NCBI GenBank assembly: GCA_028293725.1
Contig: JAQGOE010000236.1
Span: 31,971 to 95,970, forward strand
Length of the DNA: 64,000 nucleotides
From: Gammaproteobacteria bacterium
GTDB lineage: Bacteria > Pseudomonadota > Gammaproteobacteria > Steroidobacterales > Steroidobacteraceae
Direction: 5' to 3'
Part shown: positions 52,701 to 61,534 of the stretch, in pieces
How positions within the stretch are numbered: the stretch's first letter is position 1
How the letters are laid out: each line of letters opens with the position of its first letter
Notes under the pieces: model-generated
What the model saw: only the letters and a program-made list of their open reading frames with translations
The model's database searches: none
What the model was told of the DNA's origin: nothing
Position numbers and translations under genes: made by a program

Positions 52701-54017
52701 CAGACCATGTTGAATCGCGCGCCATTGATTGCGTTTCAGTCCACGGGGCCGTTTGGCCACCATGTGCTTGTCACGTGCCTCTACCGCGGACACACGATTG
52801 AACGGGTGTTTTCCGGCGAGTAATTCGTAAGCCACGCAGGCTATGGCGTAAACGTCATCGCGCGAGTCGGGCTCGAGCCCTTCGATCATCTCGCAGCTCG
52901 CGTACGTGGGAGTCAGCGCACCCAGCGTCCCGGGGTCGAACAACGTCGTAGAGCCCGACACGTTGTCGGCTCGCTTCGCCGCGCGGGCGATGCCGAAGTC
53001 AAACACCTTCACCACCCCCTCCCGGGTGACGAACGCATTCGCCGGCTTGAAGTCGGAATGCACCACGCCCTTATCGTGTGCGTACGCCATGGCGCGGCAC
53101 ATGTCGCGCGTGAGGCGCAGAGCCTCGGCGACTTCGAGACCACTGCTCTCGTTGTCGCGAATGATACGGTCGAGCGACTGTCCCTCCAGCAGCTCCATGA
53201 CCATGAACACGTTGCTGCCGTCACGATCGAAGTCGTACACGGTGACGACGTTCGCGTGGGCGAGTTGTTGCGCCTTGCGACTTTCGCGCTGGAGGGCCTT
53301 CAACGACTCGGGGTGGCGGCGGAACTCGTCGTTCAGCAGTTTGATGGCGACCCAGGGGTTACGGTCCTGCGCTTCCTCCTTGCGCAGATCGCGGGCCTTG
53401 AACACGATACCCATGCCCCCGCGACCGAGCTCTTCCTCGAGAACGAAGCGCTCCTTGACGACGCTGCCGCTGCTGAGCCGGACACCCTCCGCGACAAAAC
53501 GGCCGAGATCGCTCCAATTCGAATTGGTGGGTCGGGACCCCGTGGGAATGCGGGAATCCGTAGGGACACGCGGATCCGGGGGGACACTCGAATCCGTCGA
53601 GGCAGGGGCGGGAATAACAGGCGGTGGCGCGGAGCTAGGCGCGCGCGGCGCGCGAAACTGAGTCTTCTCCGCGTCTTCGCCGGCCGCGTCAGCACCACCG
53701 GCCGTGGCCTGCGACGCCGCCCCAGGCGCACGAAACTGTGTCTTATCCTGCGCCCCACTCGCCCCCGGCGCAGCAGTCGGCACGACCTGTACGGTGACCT
53801 GCGGCTGACTCTGTTGAAACGCCCGGATCGCCTGCGTAAGCGAGAGATACGTGCTACCCGCAATACGCCCGCTGCGATAAAGCGCCTCGACCAGCGCTCC
53901 ATGGGCCGCCGCCAGATGCGGCTGACGCGCGAGACCCAGATTGAGCTCGCGCTCGACGCCACTCAGTTCGAGTTTCCCCTCGGCATACGCATCGAGAGCT
54001 TTGCGAAAGTCACTCAT
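49737..54017 (-). CDS. T6SS Ser/Thr protein kinase with C-terminal SUMF1-like domain (PpkA-like)
   Basis: Membrane kinase of 1,426 residues. A disordered N-terminus carries two copies of a [DE]KTQFRAP motif (Thr93, Thr119). The kinase domain spans about 190-455: glycine loop LGRGGMGIVFKA, Lys226 in WVAIKLL, catalytic HSDFKPAN (His320-Ser-Asp322) and DFGIARA. The usual HRD is HSD, so it is a non-RD kinase. A membrane helix at about 466-486 is followed by a long helical, Ala/Gln/Arg-rich periplasmic region (to about 1085), a Gly/Ala low-complexity linker (about 1090-1195) and a SUMF1-like domain to the end (LPTDGEWTYA, LGNAQEWVVSGG, LTGLRVIRELP). PpkA-type kinases activate T6SS post-translationally. 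It is coupled on both sides. Confidence 0.92.
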   Translation of the reverse strand: MSDFRKALDAYAEGKLELSGVERELNLGLARQPHLAAAHGALVEALYRSGRIAGSTYLSLTQAIRAFQQSQPQVTVQVVPTAAPGASGAQDKTQFRAPGAASQATAGGADAAGEDAEKTQFRAPRAPSSAPPPVIPAPASTDSSVPPDPRVPTDSRIPTGSRPTNSNWSDLGRFVAEGVRLSSGSVVKERFVLEEELGRGGMGIVFKARDLRKEEAQDRNPWVAIKLLNDEFRRHPESLKALQRESRKAQQLAHANVVTVYDFDRDGSNVFMVMELLEGQSLDRIIRDNESSGLEVAEALRLTRDMCRAMAYAHDKGVVHSDFKPANAFVTREGVVKVFDFGIARAAKRADNVSGSTTLFDPGTLGALTPTYASCEMIEGLEPDSRDDVYAIACVAYELLAGKHPFNRVSAVEARDKHMVAKRPRGLKRNQWRAIQHGLQFDRENRTASAQQFLSELLPQKRRSAAPIGIAAVVVIGLVVAGFLVPSYMAKRRERAFIDSLATAQAARLDALVQQLRDMTPDQRAAILLNESARSGLIKAFERRIEMATEPGQATPDYPGARVLLGELQAFLPDSLAVKDLQDRLSARENDEIKRLSDRFDEYLKRGVLLDVQGVPNIGTALAAIRKIDAQNRLLSDPRLPGAFAEQTRHALQAGNATLAQALVTAGLTFDSGDTTLTDLRDQVRRAVGTQQLVARRQSLESSLAALAGPQAAFADVDGKRAELEELRSIAPESQVLSGVQQLTQRGVSAQTAQFVSAGQYAQALELIARYADLLPVSFVDQQRQKLASVRGALEAQQAAAAQIEARIDALLKDQKLDAAWATQLDRELRQLAAYVSENDAFVTRVKTRAAEGYLAQARAFRGSQRLTEAGRMLEQVRAYAPQSTELATEAKLLADARTAQETAAQVRNHLAQLDALRTKLLVQASANEVNEALASLQELRANPDANDGFIVVQAPAAIGGAYLRLASNAAKDGRFANAVSLTGHAKEVAPELQDLASASERYARYLSLDQTLKSGNAIDATSTRNELDRLGRQDAGEAAAVKETLARDLVARIRATGDASVIQRLTNLARDVFGDQAAVKSLLQPQAAPQHAPVGSASPQGGAPGGGEGTTGANSTGSSAGAADGSAGGVGAGGAAPGGTGAGGAGAGAAGGATAGAAPGGGTGTGAGGAGGQGSAAAGGTSSASRAGGQNNSRLAMSRPGQPGSEQAGTARLPSEIPCADRLAGYGKRKQAVCYDTFDGGGRGPDLVVIPAGGGVAKPLAIGRTEVSNADYAAYCSRAGHCTPPAGAPEYPATGISIEDARAYVGWLSQVTGAVYRLPTDGEWTYAVTAQGGSTDVNSVNCLVEIGGKKVRGVALEPVQSGSPNGWGLYNTLGNAQEWVVSGGAVLAQGGAFSDNMSSCTPDSKRPHANAGDSLTGLRVIRELP

Positions 54018-54754
54018 AGTCCTGAAAACTGCACGACGATGACCGAGACGTTGTCACTGCACCTGCCACTCAACGCCTGTTTCATAAGTGCCTTGCACGC
54101 GCCTTCGGGATCGTTACCGGTAAGGTGATGTTTCATGTCAGCATCCGACAGTTCCCTGTAGAGACCGTCGCTGCACAACAGGTACCGATCGTGATTGCGC
54201 AACTCGCGCAACTCGATATCGAGGAACAAATCCTTGGAACCACCCACTGCTCGCGTGATGACGTTCGACGACACGGCCTCGGTCGACCCGCCAACGTCGA
54301 GCATTTCCTGCTCTTCGCTGTGATCGTGTGTGATCTGTTCGAGCGTGCCTTCGCGGTTGCGGTACGCGCGGCTGTCTCCCGCCCAGATGCTGAGGCAGTG
54401 CCGCTCGAGCGCCAGCAGCGCGACGAGCGTGCTGCCGCTCATGCCGGCCTGGTTATCGAGCGATGAGCGATACAGCCGATCGTTCACCCCAATCAGCCGA
54501 TCTTCCACTTCGTTGAGCAGCGCGCTTGGCGACGTGTGGCGCGCGAGGCCCGCAAGCGCCTCGACAATCATCGCACTCGCGACACCGCCCGCGTTGTGCC
54601 CGCCCATACCGTCGGCCACTACCCAAAGACCGACATCGGGCCGATCGAGCACGGCATCCTCATTTTCGCTGCGTACATTGCCCTTCGACGTCGCGGACGC
54701 CGAGCGCCAGGAGAAGCCGATCCGACCTTGTGGCTGTGCTGACACGGCGCTCAC
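54014..54754 (-). CDS. PP2C-family protein phosphatase (PppA-like)
   Basis: Metal-dependent Ser/Thr phosphatase of 246 residues. Motifs are seen in order: SENEDAVLD, VADGMGGHNAG, GDSRAYR, LLCSDGLY and SDNVSVIVV, with the Asp residues that bind two metals. It should reverse phosphorylation by the kinase encoded immediately downstream; kinase/PP2C/FHA sets govern T6SS assembly in Pseudomonas and Agrobacterium. It is soluble and cytoplasmic. It overlaps its neighbours on both sides by 4 bp, which suggests tightly balanced expression of kinase and phosphatase. Confidence 0.95.
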   Translation of the reverse strand: MSAVSAQPQGRIGFSWRSASATSKGNVRSENEDAVLDRPDVGLWVVADGMGGHNAGGVASAMIVEALAGLARHTSPSALLNEVEDRLIGVNDRLYRSSLDNQAGMSGSTLVALLALERHCLSIWAGDSRAYRNREGTLEQITHDHSEEQEMLDVGGSTEAVSSNVITRAVGGSKDLFLDIELRELRNHDRYLLCSDGLYRELSDADMKHHLTGNDPEGACKALMKQALSGRCSDNVSVIVVQFSGL

Positions 54755-55773
54755 CGCTGCCTGCGCAGGCGTGCGTCGGCGACGAGTTTCTGCAGGTGTT
54801 CGTTATAAGCGCGTGCGAACTCCTCGCCGAAGAGCAGCTGGAAGTGCGCCTCGCGGTCGCGATCGATCTCCTCAAACTGCGCGCAGTACATTTCCCAGTA
54901 CTTCGTCTTGTTATTGCCAAGAGGGAGCACGGCCGTGCGCTTGCGCTTGCGCTCGTAGACTTCCTCGAGTTTCTGCGGATGCAGAGCCGCGAGCAGCGCG
55001 TTGAAACCCGCGCGGATGCCGGCGAGGACAGCCGTTTGATGGAACGTCACATCGTCGAAGCCCTCACGGAAGGCCTCCACGGGGTCCAGGTCACCTGGGT
55101 TACGCCTGACGAACAGCTTATGAAAGGCGTCTTCCGCGGTCGGCGCGAATTTGAGGGGGTTGTTTTCGACCGGCTTGATGCTCGTGGTGGGCAGGCGGAA
55201 GCTGTTTTTCACCTGCGTGCGGGATCTCAACACCTCGAGCAGTCCCTGCACGGCGAGCCGGGCCACGTCCTCGAACTGCTGGTGAGTGGCGGAGTCCGTG
55301 GGCGGCGCGGCAACTGGCGCGGCCTCGCGACCCAGCGCCGCGAGCGGATCGACTGTACCGAGCCCCGCCGGCGGCACTGAAGACAACACCGTATCGAGCC
55401 CCGACGGCGGGGGTGCCACGACAGTACGCGCCGCTATTTCGGCAGGCGCGCTCGGGATGAGTTGGACAATGATCTCGTAGTCACCAATAAACAGCCGGTC
55501 GCCGTCGCACAGCGGCTGCGGATCGGACCGCGATACCGCCTGATCCGCCGAATTGATGAACGTGCCGTTCGAGCTCTTGTCCTCGAGATAAAATACACCG
55601 CCGCGCGCGGTAACGATCGCGTGACGGCTGGAGACGAAGTTCTGCGCATCCGGCAGCACCCAGTCGTTGCCGGCAACACGACCGATGGAGCCGCCGCGTT
55701 CGTCGAACACCTTGTAGGCGGTCGGACCGAGCGCGGCCCCCTGCTCACTCACGATACTCAGGGCGAGCAACAT
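54751..55773 (-). CDS. tagH: T6SS-associated FHA-domain protein TagH
   Basis: Protein of 340 residues. The FHA domain occupies about 20-105, with GSIGRVAGNDWVLPD, SSRHA and SSNGTFIN, the conserved phosphothreonine-binding loops. A Pro-rich linker follows. The C-terminal half (about 180-335) is the TagH domain (NNPLKFAPTAEDAFHKLF, FHQTAVLAGIRAGFNALL, YWEMYCAQF, LFGEEFARAYNEHL). It should bind phosphothreonine on the kinase or TssL and link regulation to the membrane complex. It abuts tagF without a gap. A second gene with the same C-terminal domain is at the right edge of the window. Confidence 0.93.
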   Translation of the reverse strand: MLLALSIVSEQGAALGPTAYKVFDERGGSIGRVAGNDWVLPDAQNFVSSRHAIVTARGGVFYLEDKSSNGTFINSADQAVSRSDPQPLCDGDRLFIGDYEIIVQLIPSAPAEIAARTVVAPPPSGLDTVLSSVPPAGLGTVDPLAALGREAAPVAAPPTDSATHQQFEDVARLAVQGLLEVLRSRTQVKNSFRLPTTSIKPVENNPLKFAPTAEDAFHKLFVRRNPGDLDPVEAFREGFDDVTFHQTAVLAGIRAGFNALLAALHPQKLEEVYERKRKRTAVLPLGNNKTKYWEMYCAQFEEIDRDREAHFQLLFGEEFARAYNEHLQKLVADARLRRQR

Positions 55774-56535
55774 CTACAGGCCCTCCCCTGCGCCCACCGT
55801 GGCCCAATCCGCCGTTGCCCAGTGACCGGTCAGCATCGCAACGAATGACGGCGCCTGGGGCAATCCCCGTGTAGCAAGCCAACTGGGCGCCAGGGCGCTC
55901 GAGCCCTGGGTCCACCAGATCGCAAGCGGCTGCAACGCGCGGCTCAATTCGCGAGATGCGAAAGCATTCACGGCAGTCTGTAAGGAGTCCGCGGCGGCAA
56001 GCGGGAACTGCCAGCGCGCAAAAACGCCCGGAAACTCACTATCGCGCAGTCGCCCCACCATGTGCGAGGACTCTCCATGACCATCCATATCCAGCCGCTC
56101 ACGCAAAAGAGCGATTCGCTCATCGAAAGTGTCGAAGTCGAGGGCCTGCGCCTCGAGAGCCTCGAGCACCAGGGACTCCGCGGACTCGAACCAATCCCTA
56201 TTCCCACAGGCCACTGCCAATGGGCACTCATCCGCAGCCAGTTGCGCAAGCACCGTTAACGGGAAATAACGCCCGACTCGATCCACGCTCGGCACGAGAA
56301 TTCCCGCGTAGGTGCCCTCACCGCAGACTCCGGAAGCCAACACGAACCGCCACACCGGAGCGGTCAGATACGTCTCGAGCCAGGAATCCCGTAACCGCTC
56401 GCGGCTCTCGTGAATACATTCCTGCAGCCACGCATCCCACACGTCGACAAAGTCCTGCGGCGCGCGTCGTTGCAGAAAGTCGCCTCTGCAAGGCAACTTT
56501 CCATAGAGACCGACTTCGGTAAGCGGGCGGCTCAC
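55774..56535 (-). CDS. tagF: T6SS-associated protein TagF
   Basis: TagF-family protein (DUF2094) of 253 residues. The hallmark GLYGKLPCRGDFLQRRAP is at about 9-26. It lies between tssM (4-bp overlap) and tagH (abutting). In Pseudomonas, TagF acts as a post-translational repressor that restrains the T6SS in opposition to PpkA signalling, and in Agrobacterium it is fused to PppA; here it sits in the same operon as the kinase and the phosphatase. No signal or membrane segment is seen. Confidence 0.93.
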   Translation of the reverse strand: MSRPLTEVGLYGKLPCRGDFLQRRAPQDFVDVWDAWLQECIHESRERLRDSWLETYLTAPVWRFVLASGVCGEGTYAGILVPSVDRVGRYFPLTVLAQLAADECPLAVACGNRDWFESAESLVLEALEAQALDFDTFDERIALLRERLDMDGHGESSHMVGRLRDSEFPGVFARWQFPLAAADSLQTAVNAFASRELSRALQPLAIWWTQGSSALAPSWLATRGLPQAPSFVAMLTGHWATADWATVGAGEGL

Positions 56536-59500
56536 GGCGCAATCCCACAGCGAAATCCGGTGATCTCATCACGCACGAACGGATTTCGAATCGACGTGGC
56601 ATCGAGCAACATCCGCATCGAATGCGCACCAGCGGCAAAAGTCACTTCCACGCGGGTGTCGGAATCCCGCTTGACCTGCGCCTGGTCGAGCGCGCGGAAC
56701 CAGGCCCAAGGACCCTGTTTTACGAATCCGGGACCGCCGTTACCGCGCTCCTCGAAGGCCACCGCGGCCTGCCCCACGGCCCCGCCAGGCCACGCCATGG
56801 TCTTGCTCTGCACCGGACCGTGTCGATATTCGAAAGGTTGTCCGTCGAGATCGAGCGAGAAGCGCGTCGCGGCCGCATCGAGCGTATCCGGCGTCAGGTT
56901 GAAGTGTGCTTCCGGTACCTGGGCTCCGGCTTTGAAGAAGAGATCCCGGATGCGCTGTGCCTGCTCGAACTGCCGCAGCAACGATGCTGAGCCGCCAATA
57001 GCCGAGGCACCCTCGCGCCAACGCCAGGGAGTACGCGACACATCGACCAGCGCGGCAAGGTTGTCCCGGAAGAATGATTCGAACACGCCTCCGTATCCGA
57101 ACACGTGACCGAAGTCAGCGAGCGGTACGTCATTAGTGCTGGCACGTACCAGTGGATAACGGCCATCGACGAGTTCGCGACACTCGCGTGCGACCTGCTC
57201 TTCATAACGTCGGGACAGCTCGTCGCGCGCCTGCCCCACGGTGAACGACGTACCCTTCGCGCCAATCTGGGCCACCATCGTGCCAACGGGCGCCGGTAGC
57301 AGTTTCGCCTGTTCTTGCAAGCTCTGCAGCGCACCGGACTGCCCGGACTTCGAGAGCGCATCGAGCGCGCTCACGGTACCGAGACCGCCACCCACGGCCT
57401 GAAGTTGCTTGTAGGTTTGGCCCAGCGAGGCCAGCAAGGCGTCGATCGGAGCGGCGCCAGGCGGCCCCTGCGTGAGCGCACGAATGGACTCGAAATGCTT
57501 TGCAACCGCGGTGCCCGGAGCATCCGTACCTGGCGGGGGCGCCCCGAGCACACTGGAGAGTTGCGCCGCCTTAGCGGACAACGCTGCGCTCGCAGCCTGT
57601 ACCGCGCCGGAGGCCCCCGTCGGATCGGGTGCCGGCGCCAGTAGGTCGGTGTTGGTCCCAACCGCCACGAGATAGCCCTTCAGCGGAGACGCTGGACTGG
57701 ACAGAACACCGAGCAACTCAGCGAGGGCATGCCCATCCGCTGCCGGCCGCAGCTTGATGTCCTGCAGGACGGCATCCCAAACACGAATATAGTCCTGCTC
57801 GTATAGGTTGAGCATCTGATAAGTCAGTGCGCCACTGTTGCGCACATCGAGCAGACTGCCGCCGAACACCCAGGTGTCCGCGGCGAATTGCTCCATCACC
57901 TTGTACTTGCCCGTTGTGTTGATCTCCCGAAACACATCGCGCGTGTAAAGGGCGGGCACCGGATTGGAAAGAGGCGCGCCGCTGGCTCGGACGAGGACCT
58001 GATCGGCGCCGGGGCCGGAGGTCAGATCCAATCTGAGCGCCCGCTTGGTGTCGGTCGCGTACTCCAGTCTCAGACGGCTATACATCAGCACCGGCAATGA
58101 GGCGGTCCGCAGCGCGGAGCGCGCCTGCTCCACGAGCTCGGTATTCGGGGGTATCGAGCTCACACTGTCCTTGGTCGCCAGCAGTTGCGTGAAATGCGTG
58201 CCGAGGCGTTGGTGCGTAGCCTCATCGCTTGGGTAGAGGCGTTGTAGCTCGACTTCCGTGAGAAACCGCAATTGCTCGGGGTCCCGATGACCGCTGTCCC
58301 CGAGCATCAGGTAACCCTTGAGATATTCGTAGAGCCTGTCGGGGGCCGCGACGCTGGAGCGGATTTGCGTGGAGAACTGCGAAGCCAACACCGGCAACAG
58401 CACACCGTTGAGTTCGCGCAGATAAGCATCGTGCGCCGCCTCACCCAGTGCACCGCCACGATACAAACCCATGCGCATACGCCAGGGAATATGGTCATCG
58501 TATTGGTTCGCGGTATCCGACACCGCTCGCAGGGCGTCGAGCCGCGGTAGAAGCGCTTCGGGCGGCAGCGCCGCCGCGCCTACAAGAGGTCGCGTCGCGT
58601 CGAGCGACTTCGCGCCCGCACCCACTTGGTCGATGTAACTGGCGTTGGCCTGATAGCTGACCGCGAGCCCGAGTACACCGAGGACGAGAATCGCAGCGCA
58701 TGCCAGGTAGGCCGCGCTCCCCAATACAATTTTCAGGAACTGCAACCGTCTATTGATTCCCGCCAAGCCCGATTCCCGGAAAATGACGTTCTTCAGCAAC
58801 CTCTCGATGAAATACGCCTTACCCCGGCCAGCAGCGGCCGGCGCTACATGACTCGTGACACCGAATGCGCGGGCGACGGCGCCAAGCACCCGATCTACGG
58901 GTGTCCCTTCTTGTGTTCCACTCGTGAAGTACACGCCCCGCAGGAGAATCTGGTTGTCGAAGCCCGTTGTGGTGAAGACCCGCTTCAGCAAATCGTTCAA
59001 CAATGGGCCCACAGCCGCCATCTGCTGCGGAAACGCCAGAATGGCCACGCGGCGGCGTGTATCACGCTCACGCTCCATGCGACCGAGCACGTGCTGCTGC
59101 AACCGTTCCAGCAGACGGGAGAACTCCTTCTCAAACAGCTCCGGCGCCCGACCTGACTCGGTGGATTCGATGGGAAACGTGGTTCCCCACACCTGCCCAC
59201 GCCCGTCCTGCCCGAGATCGTCAAAGAATTCCGCGAACCCCGCGACCAGGTCGCACTTCGTCACGAGCACATACACCGGTACGGCAATGCGCAGCGTCTG
59301 GGAAATCTCGTCGAGTCGTGTACGGATCGCGGCTACATGCCGCTCGCGCTCCTTTTCATCCGCGGTGAGCAGATCCGACGCGCTCATCGCAACGATCACG
59401 CCATTGATGGGCTGGCGGCTGCGAAATTTCCGCAAGAGTTGCAGGAACGCGACCCAGCCGGCGCCATCGGCGCTGGCATTCGAATCCTGGGTCGTATAAC

Positions 59501-60104
59501 GGCCGGCAGTGTCCAGCAGAATCGCCTTGTCCGTGAACCACCAGTCGCAGTTGCGTGTGCCACCGACACCGCGCAACGCGTCCTTACCGAACTGCTGCGC
59601 CAGTGGGAAATTCAAACCTGAGTTGGCGAGGACAGTGGTCTTACCCGACCCCGGCGGGCCGATGATCACGTACCAGGGCAATTCGTATAAGTTCGCACTG
59701 CCCTTGCGCTTGGACTTCTTGAGCGCCTCGATGGCGTCCTCGAACCGCTTGCGCAACTGGGCTGCATCGGCACCACCCGCACGGGACGCGGCGGGAGTCC
59801 GGTTGCCTCCTGCCGCCGCCGTGTCACCCGGGGTAGAATCACCCCCTGACTCACTCCCTCCATCTTGCCCAACAACTTCCGCGGCGATCTTGTTGCTGGC
59901 CTGCGAGCTGCGCAGCTGGCGCAACGTCATCACGATCGCCCAGATAGCCACCAGCACGAGAATCGCGATCAGCCGCCCTACCACCCCCTCGAGCGGCTTG
60001 TGGTCGGCAAAAGCGAAATACGGGCCGGCGAACCACAGCAGCACCGCGAGCAGTGCGAGGCCGATCAGGCCGAGGAAAATACGACTTTTCAGGATGGCCA
60101 ACAC
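56532..60104 (-). CDS. tssM: T6SS inner-membrane complex protein TssM (IcmF)
   Basis: Membrane protein of 1,190 residues, one of the three membrane-complex components with TssL and TssJ. Two N-terminal helices (about 7-27 and 42-62) are followed by a cytoplasmic NTPase-like domain with Walker A GPPGSGKTT (about 149-157) and VLVTKCD. A third helix at about 460-482 and a large periplasmic part follow; that part contacts TssJ. The GTG at 60104 directly after the tssL stop gives a typical N-terminus (LAILKSRIFLGLIGL). An ATG at 60167 would overlap tssL by 62 bp. TagF follows with a 4-bp overlap. Confidence 0.95.
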   Translation of the reverse strand: MLAILKSRIFLGLIGLALLAVLLWFAGPYFAFADHKPLEGVVGRLIAILVLVAIWAIVMTLRQLRSSQASNKIAAEVVGQDGGSESGGDSTPGDTAAAGGNRTPAASRAGGADAAQLRKRFEDAIEALKKSKRKGSANLYELPWYVIIGPPGSGKTTVLANSGLNFPLAQQFGKDALRGVGGTRNCDWWFTDKAILLDTAGRYTTQDSNASADGAGWVAFLQLLRKFRSRQPINGVIVAMSASDLLTADEKERERHVAAIRTRLDEISQTLRIAVPVYVLVTKCDLVAGFAEFFDDLGQDGRGQVWGTTFPIESTESGRAPELFEKEFSRLLERLQQHVLGRMERERDTRRRVAILAFPQQMAAVGPLLNDLLKRVFTTTGFDNQILLRGVYFTSGTQEGTPVDRVLGAVARAFGVTSHVAPAAAGRGKAYFIERLLKNVIFRESGLAGINRRLQFLKIVLGSAAYLACAAILVLGVLGLAVSYQANASYIDQVGAGAKSLDATRPLVGAAALPPEALLPRLDALRAVSDTANQYDDHIPWRMRMGLYRGGALGEAAHDAYLRELNGVLLPVLASQFSTQIRSSVAAPDRLYEYLKGYLMLGDSGHRDPEQLRFLTEVELQRLYPSDEATHQRLGTHFTQLLATKDSVSSIPPNTELVEQARSALRTASLPVLMYSRLRLEYATDTKRALRLDLTSGPGADQVLVRASGAPLSNPVPALYTRDVFREINTTGKYKVMEQFAADTWVFGGSLLDVRNSGALTYQMLNLYEQDYIRVWDAVLQDIKLRPAADGHALAELLGVLSSPASPLKGYLVAVGTNTDLLAPAPDPTGASGAVQAASAALSAKAAQLSSVLGAPPPGTDAPGTAVAKHFESIRALTQGPPGAAPIDALLASLGQTYKQLQAVGGGLGTVSALDALSKSGQSGALQSLQEQAKLLPAPVGTMVAQIGAKGTSFTVGQARDELSRRYEEQVARECRELVDGRYPLVRASTNDVPLADFGHVFGYGGVFESFFRDNLAALVDVSRTPWRWREGASAIGGSASLLRQFEQAQRIRDLFFKAGAQVPEAHFNLTPDTLDAAATRFSLDLDGQPFEYRHGPVQSKTMAWPGGAVGQAAVAFEERGNGGPGFVKQGPWAWFRALDQAQVKRDSDTRVEVTFAAGAHSMRMLLDATSIRNPFVRDEITGFRCGIAP

Positions 60105-60105
60105 G

Positions 60106-61521
60106 TTAGCCTGCCCTGCGATGGATGATTTCCACACGCCGATTGCGTGCACGATTCGCCGCCGCATCGGCGGGCAGATAGCGCGGTTCGAGCGCTCCTT
60201 TTCCCGCGGCTTCGATGCGCGAGCCGTCCGTCACGAAACCACGAATCAGGTTGGCCACCTGCACGGCACGCGCCCGCGAGAGCTCGTAGTTATCCTTGAA
60301 CCGCAGCGAGCGCAGCGCCTGGTCGTCGGTATGACCTATCACCAGGATGCGTCCAGGAACACTGTTGAGCGCAGTAGCCACCTCGTGCACGAGTGTCTCG
60401 TAGCTGCGATTGATGCTCGCGCTGCCGGAAGCAAACAGGTCGGTCGCGGTGATTGTTATGAGCGTGCGCTCGCCGGACTCCTCCACAGAGAGGCGTCCGC
60501 TCGCGATCTGTGATGCAAGTAACTCACGCAGGCCGCTGGTTGGTGTGCCAACCGGTGGCGGCGCGACGGGGTCCAGCGATTCGAGACCAACGCGTGCCAG
60601 CAGCGCGCTCACCGGCTCGGCCCGGGTGCTCAACTTTGAATCGAAGTAGATGTAGGAGCCGACAAGCAACACCAGGCAGGCCGATGCGACGATCCACAAA
60701 GGCACGAAGCGCATCACCGCATTGCGCCGGTCCTCCACGCCCTTCCAGCGGGGTGAAAGCTCGGTCTCCACGCTCTCTCGCAGACCTTCGATACGTCTGT
60801 AGAGCGTCTCGCGAATTTCCGCGAGGCGCGCGGCGCCACGGTCATCCAGCCGGTATTTCCCCTCGAACCCGAGCGCGAGACACACGTATAACAGCTCGAG
60901 TAACACGAGGTAACGTTGCGGCTCGCTCGAAACACGCTCCAGGATCTGGAAGAACTTCTCGCCACCCGCCGCCTCGCGGTGGAATGTGACCAGAAGCGAC
61001 TGGTTCGACCAGTTGCCGTCAGCACCCCACGGCGTGTTGAGAACCGCCTCGTCGAGGACGGTGCACAGCGCGTAACGGGCGGCAAGCACGTCTTCGGGCG
61101 GAACATCAGCCTGCCGCGCACGATCCTCGAAGGACCGCATTTCCTGGATCGCCTGCCGACGCAGGCTCTCGATGTCGGCGTTTGCGATCTGGCCACGCAA
61201 GCGACCCGCGAGCACGAGCAAAGGAACCGCGGCCTGCACCAGGGGGTTGGTGCTGGCCTGAGAAAAATCCGACAGCGGTGTGAATGAAGCAGCTTGCGGC
61301 GGCGCTGCCGGCGCGCCCCCCGACCACGGCGCAGCGCTCGGCCCAGACGCCGGCCCGTCCGCTGCCGGCCAAGGCGCAGCGCCAGGCGCGGATGCCTGTC
61401 CGCCCGACGGCGGCGCCTGTCCTGCCCCCGCCGCTGGCCCGGGCCGCCGCCCCGCACCCGGCCGCGGCCGCAGAATCGTCGCATCCCGCGGCGTGAGATC
61501 GTCCGGTTTGTCCTGACTCAT
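60106..61521 (-). CDS. tssL: T6SS inner-membrane protein TssL with OmpA-like C-terminus
   Basis: Membrane-complex protein of 471 residues. The ATG at 61521 has GAGAGG upstream. The cytoplasmic DotU domain (about 95-280, with NPLVQAAVPLLVLAGRLR and LLYVCLALGFEGKYRL) is followed by one membrane helix (about 288-305). A C-terminal OmpA-like peptidoglycan-binding domain (about 360-471) has VIGHTDDQALRS, LSRARAVQVANL and NRARNRRVEI. Near the N-terminus is DATILRPRPG with Thr15, close in position and look to the Thr14 of Agrobacterium TssL that PpkA phosphorylates. The N-terminal linker is Pro/Ala-rich. Confidence 0.95.
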   Translation of the reverse strand: MSQDKPDDLTPRDATILRPRPGAGRRPGPAAGAGQAPPSGGQASAPGAAPWPAADGPASGPSAAPWSGGAPAAPPQAASFTPLSDFSQASTNPLVQAAVPLLVLAGRLRGQIANADIESLRRQAIQEMRSFEDRARQADVPPEDVLAARYALCTVLDEAVLNTPWGADGNWSNQSLLVTFHREAAGGEKFFQILERVSSEPQRYLVLLELLYVCLALGFEGKYRLDDRGAARLAEIRETLYRRIEGLRESVETELSPRWKGVEDRRNAVMRFVPLWIVASACLVLLVGSYIYFDSKLSTRAEPVSALLARVGLESLDPVAPPPVGTPTSGLRELLASQIASGRLSVEESGERTLITITATDLFASGSASINRSYETLVHEVATALNSVPGRILVIGHTDDQALRSLRFKDNYELSRARAVQVANLIRGFVTDGSRIEAAGKGALEPRYLPADAAANRARNRRVEIIHRRAG

Positions 61522-61534
61522 GGCGCAATGCCTC

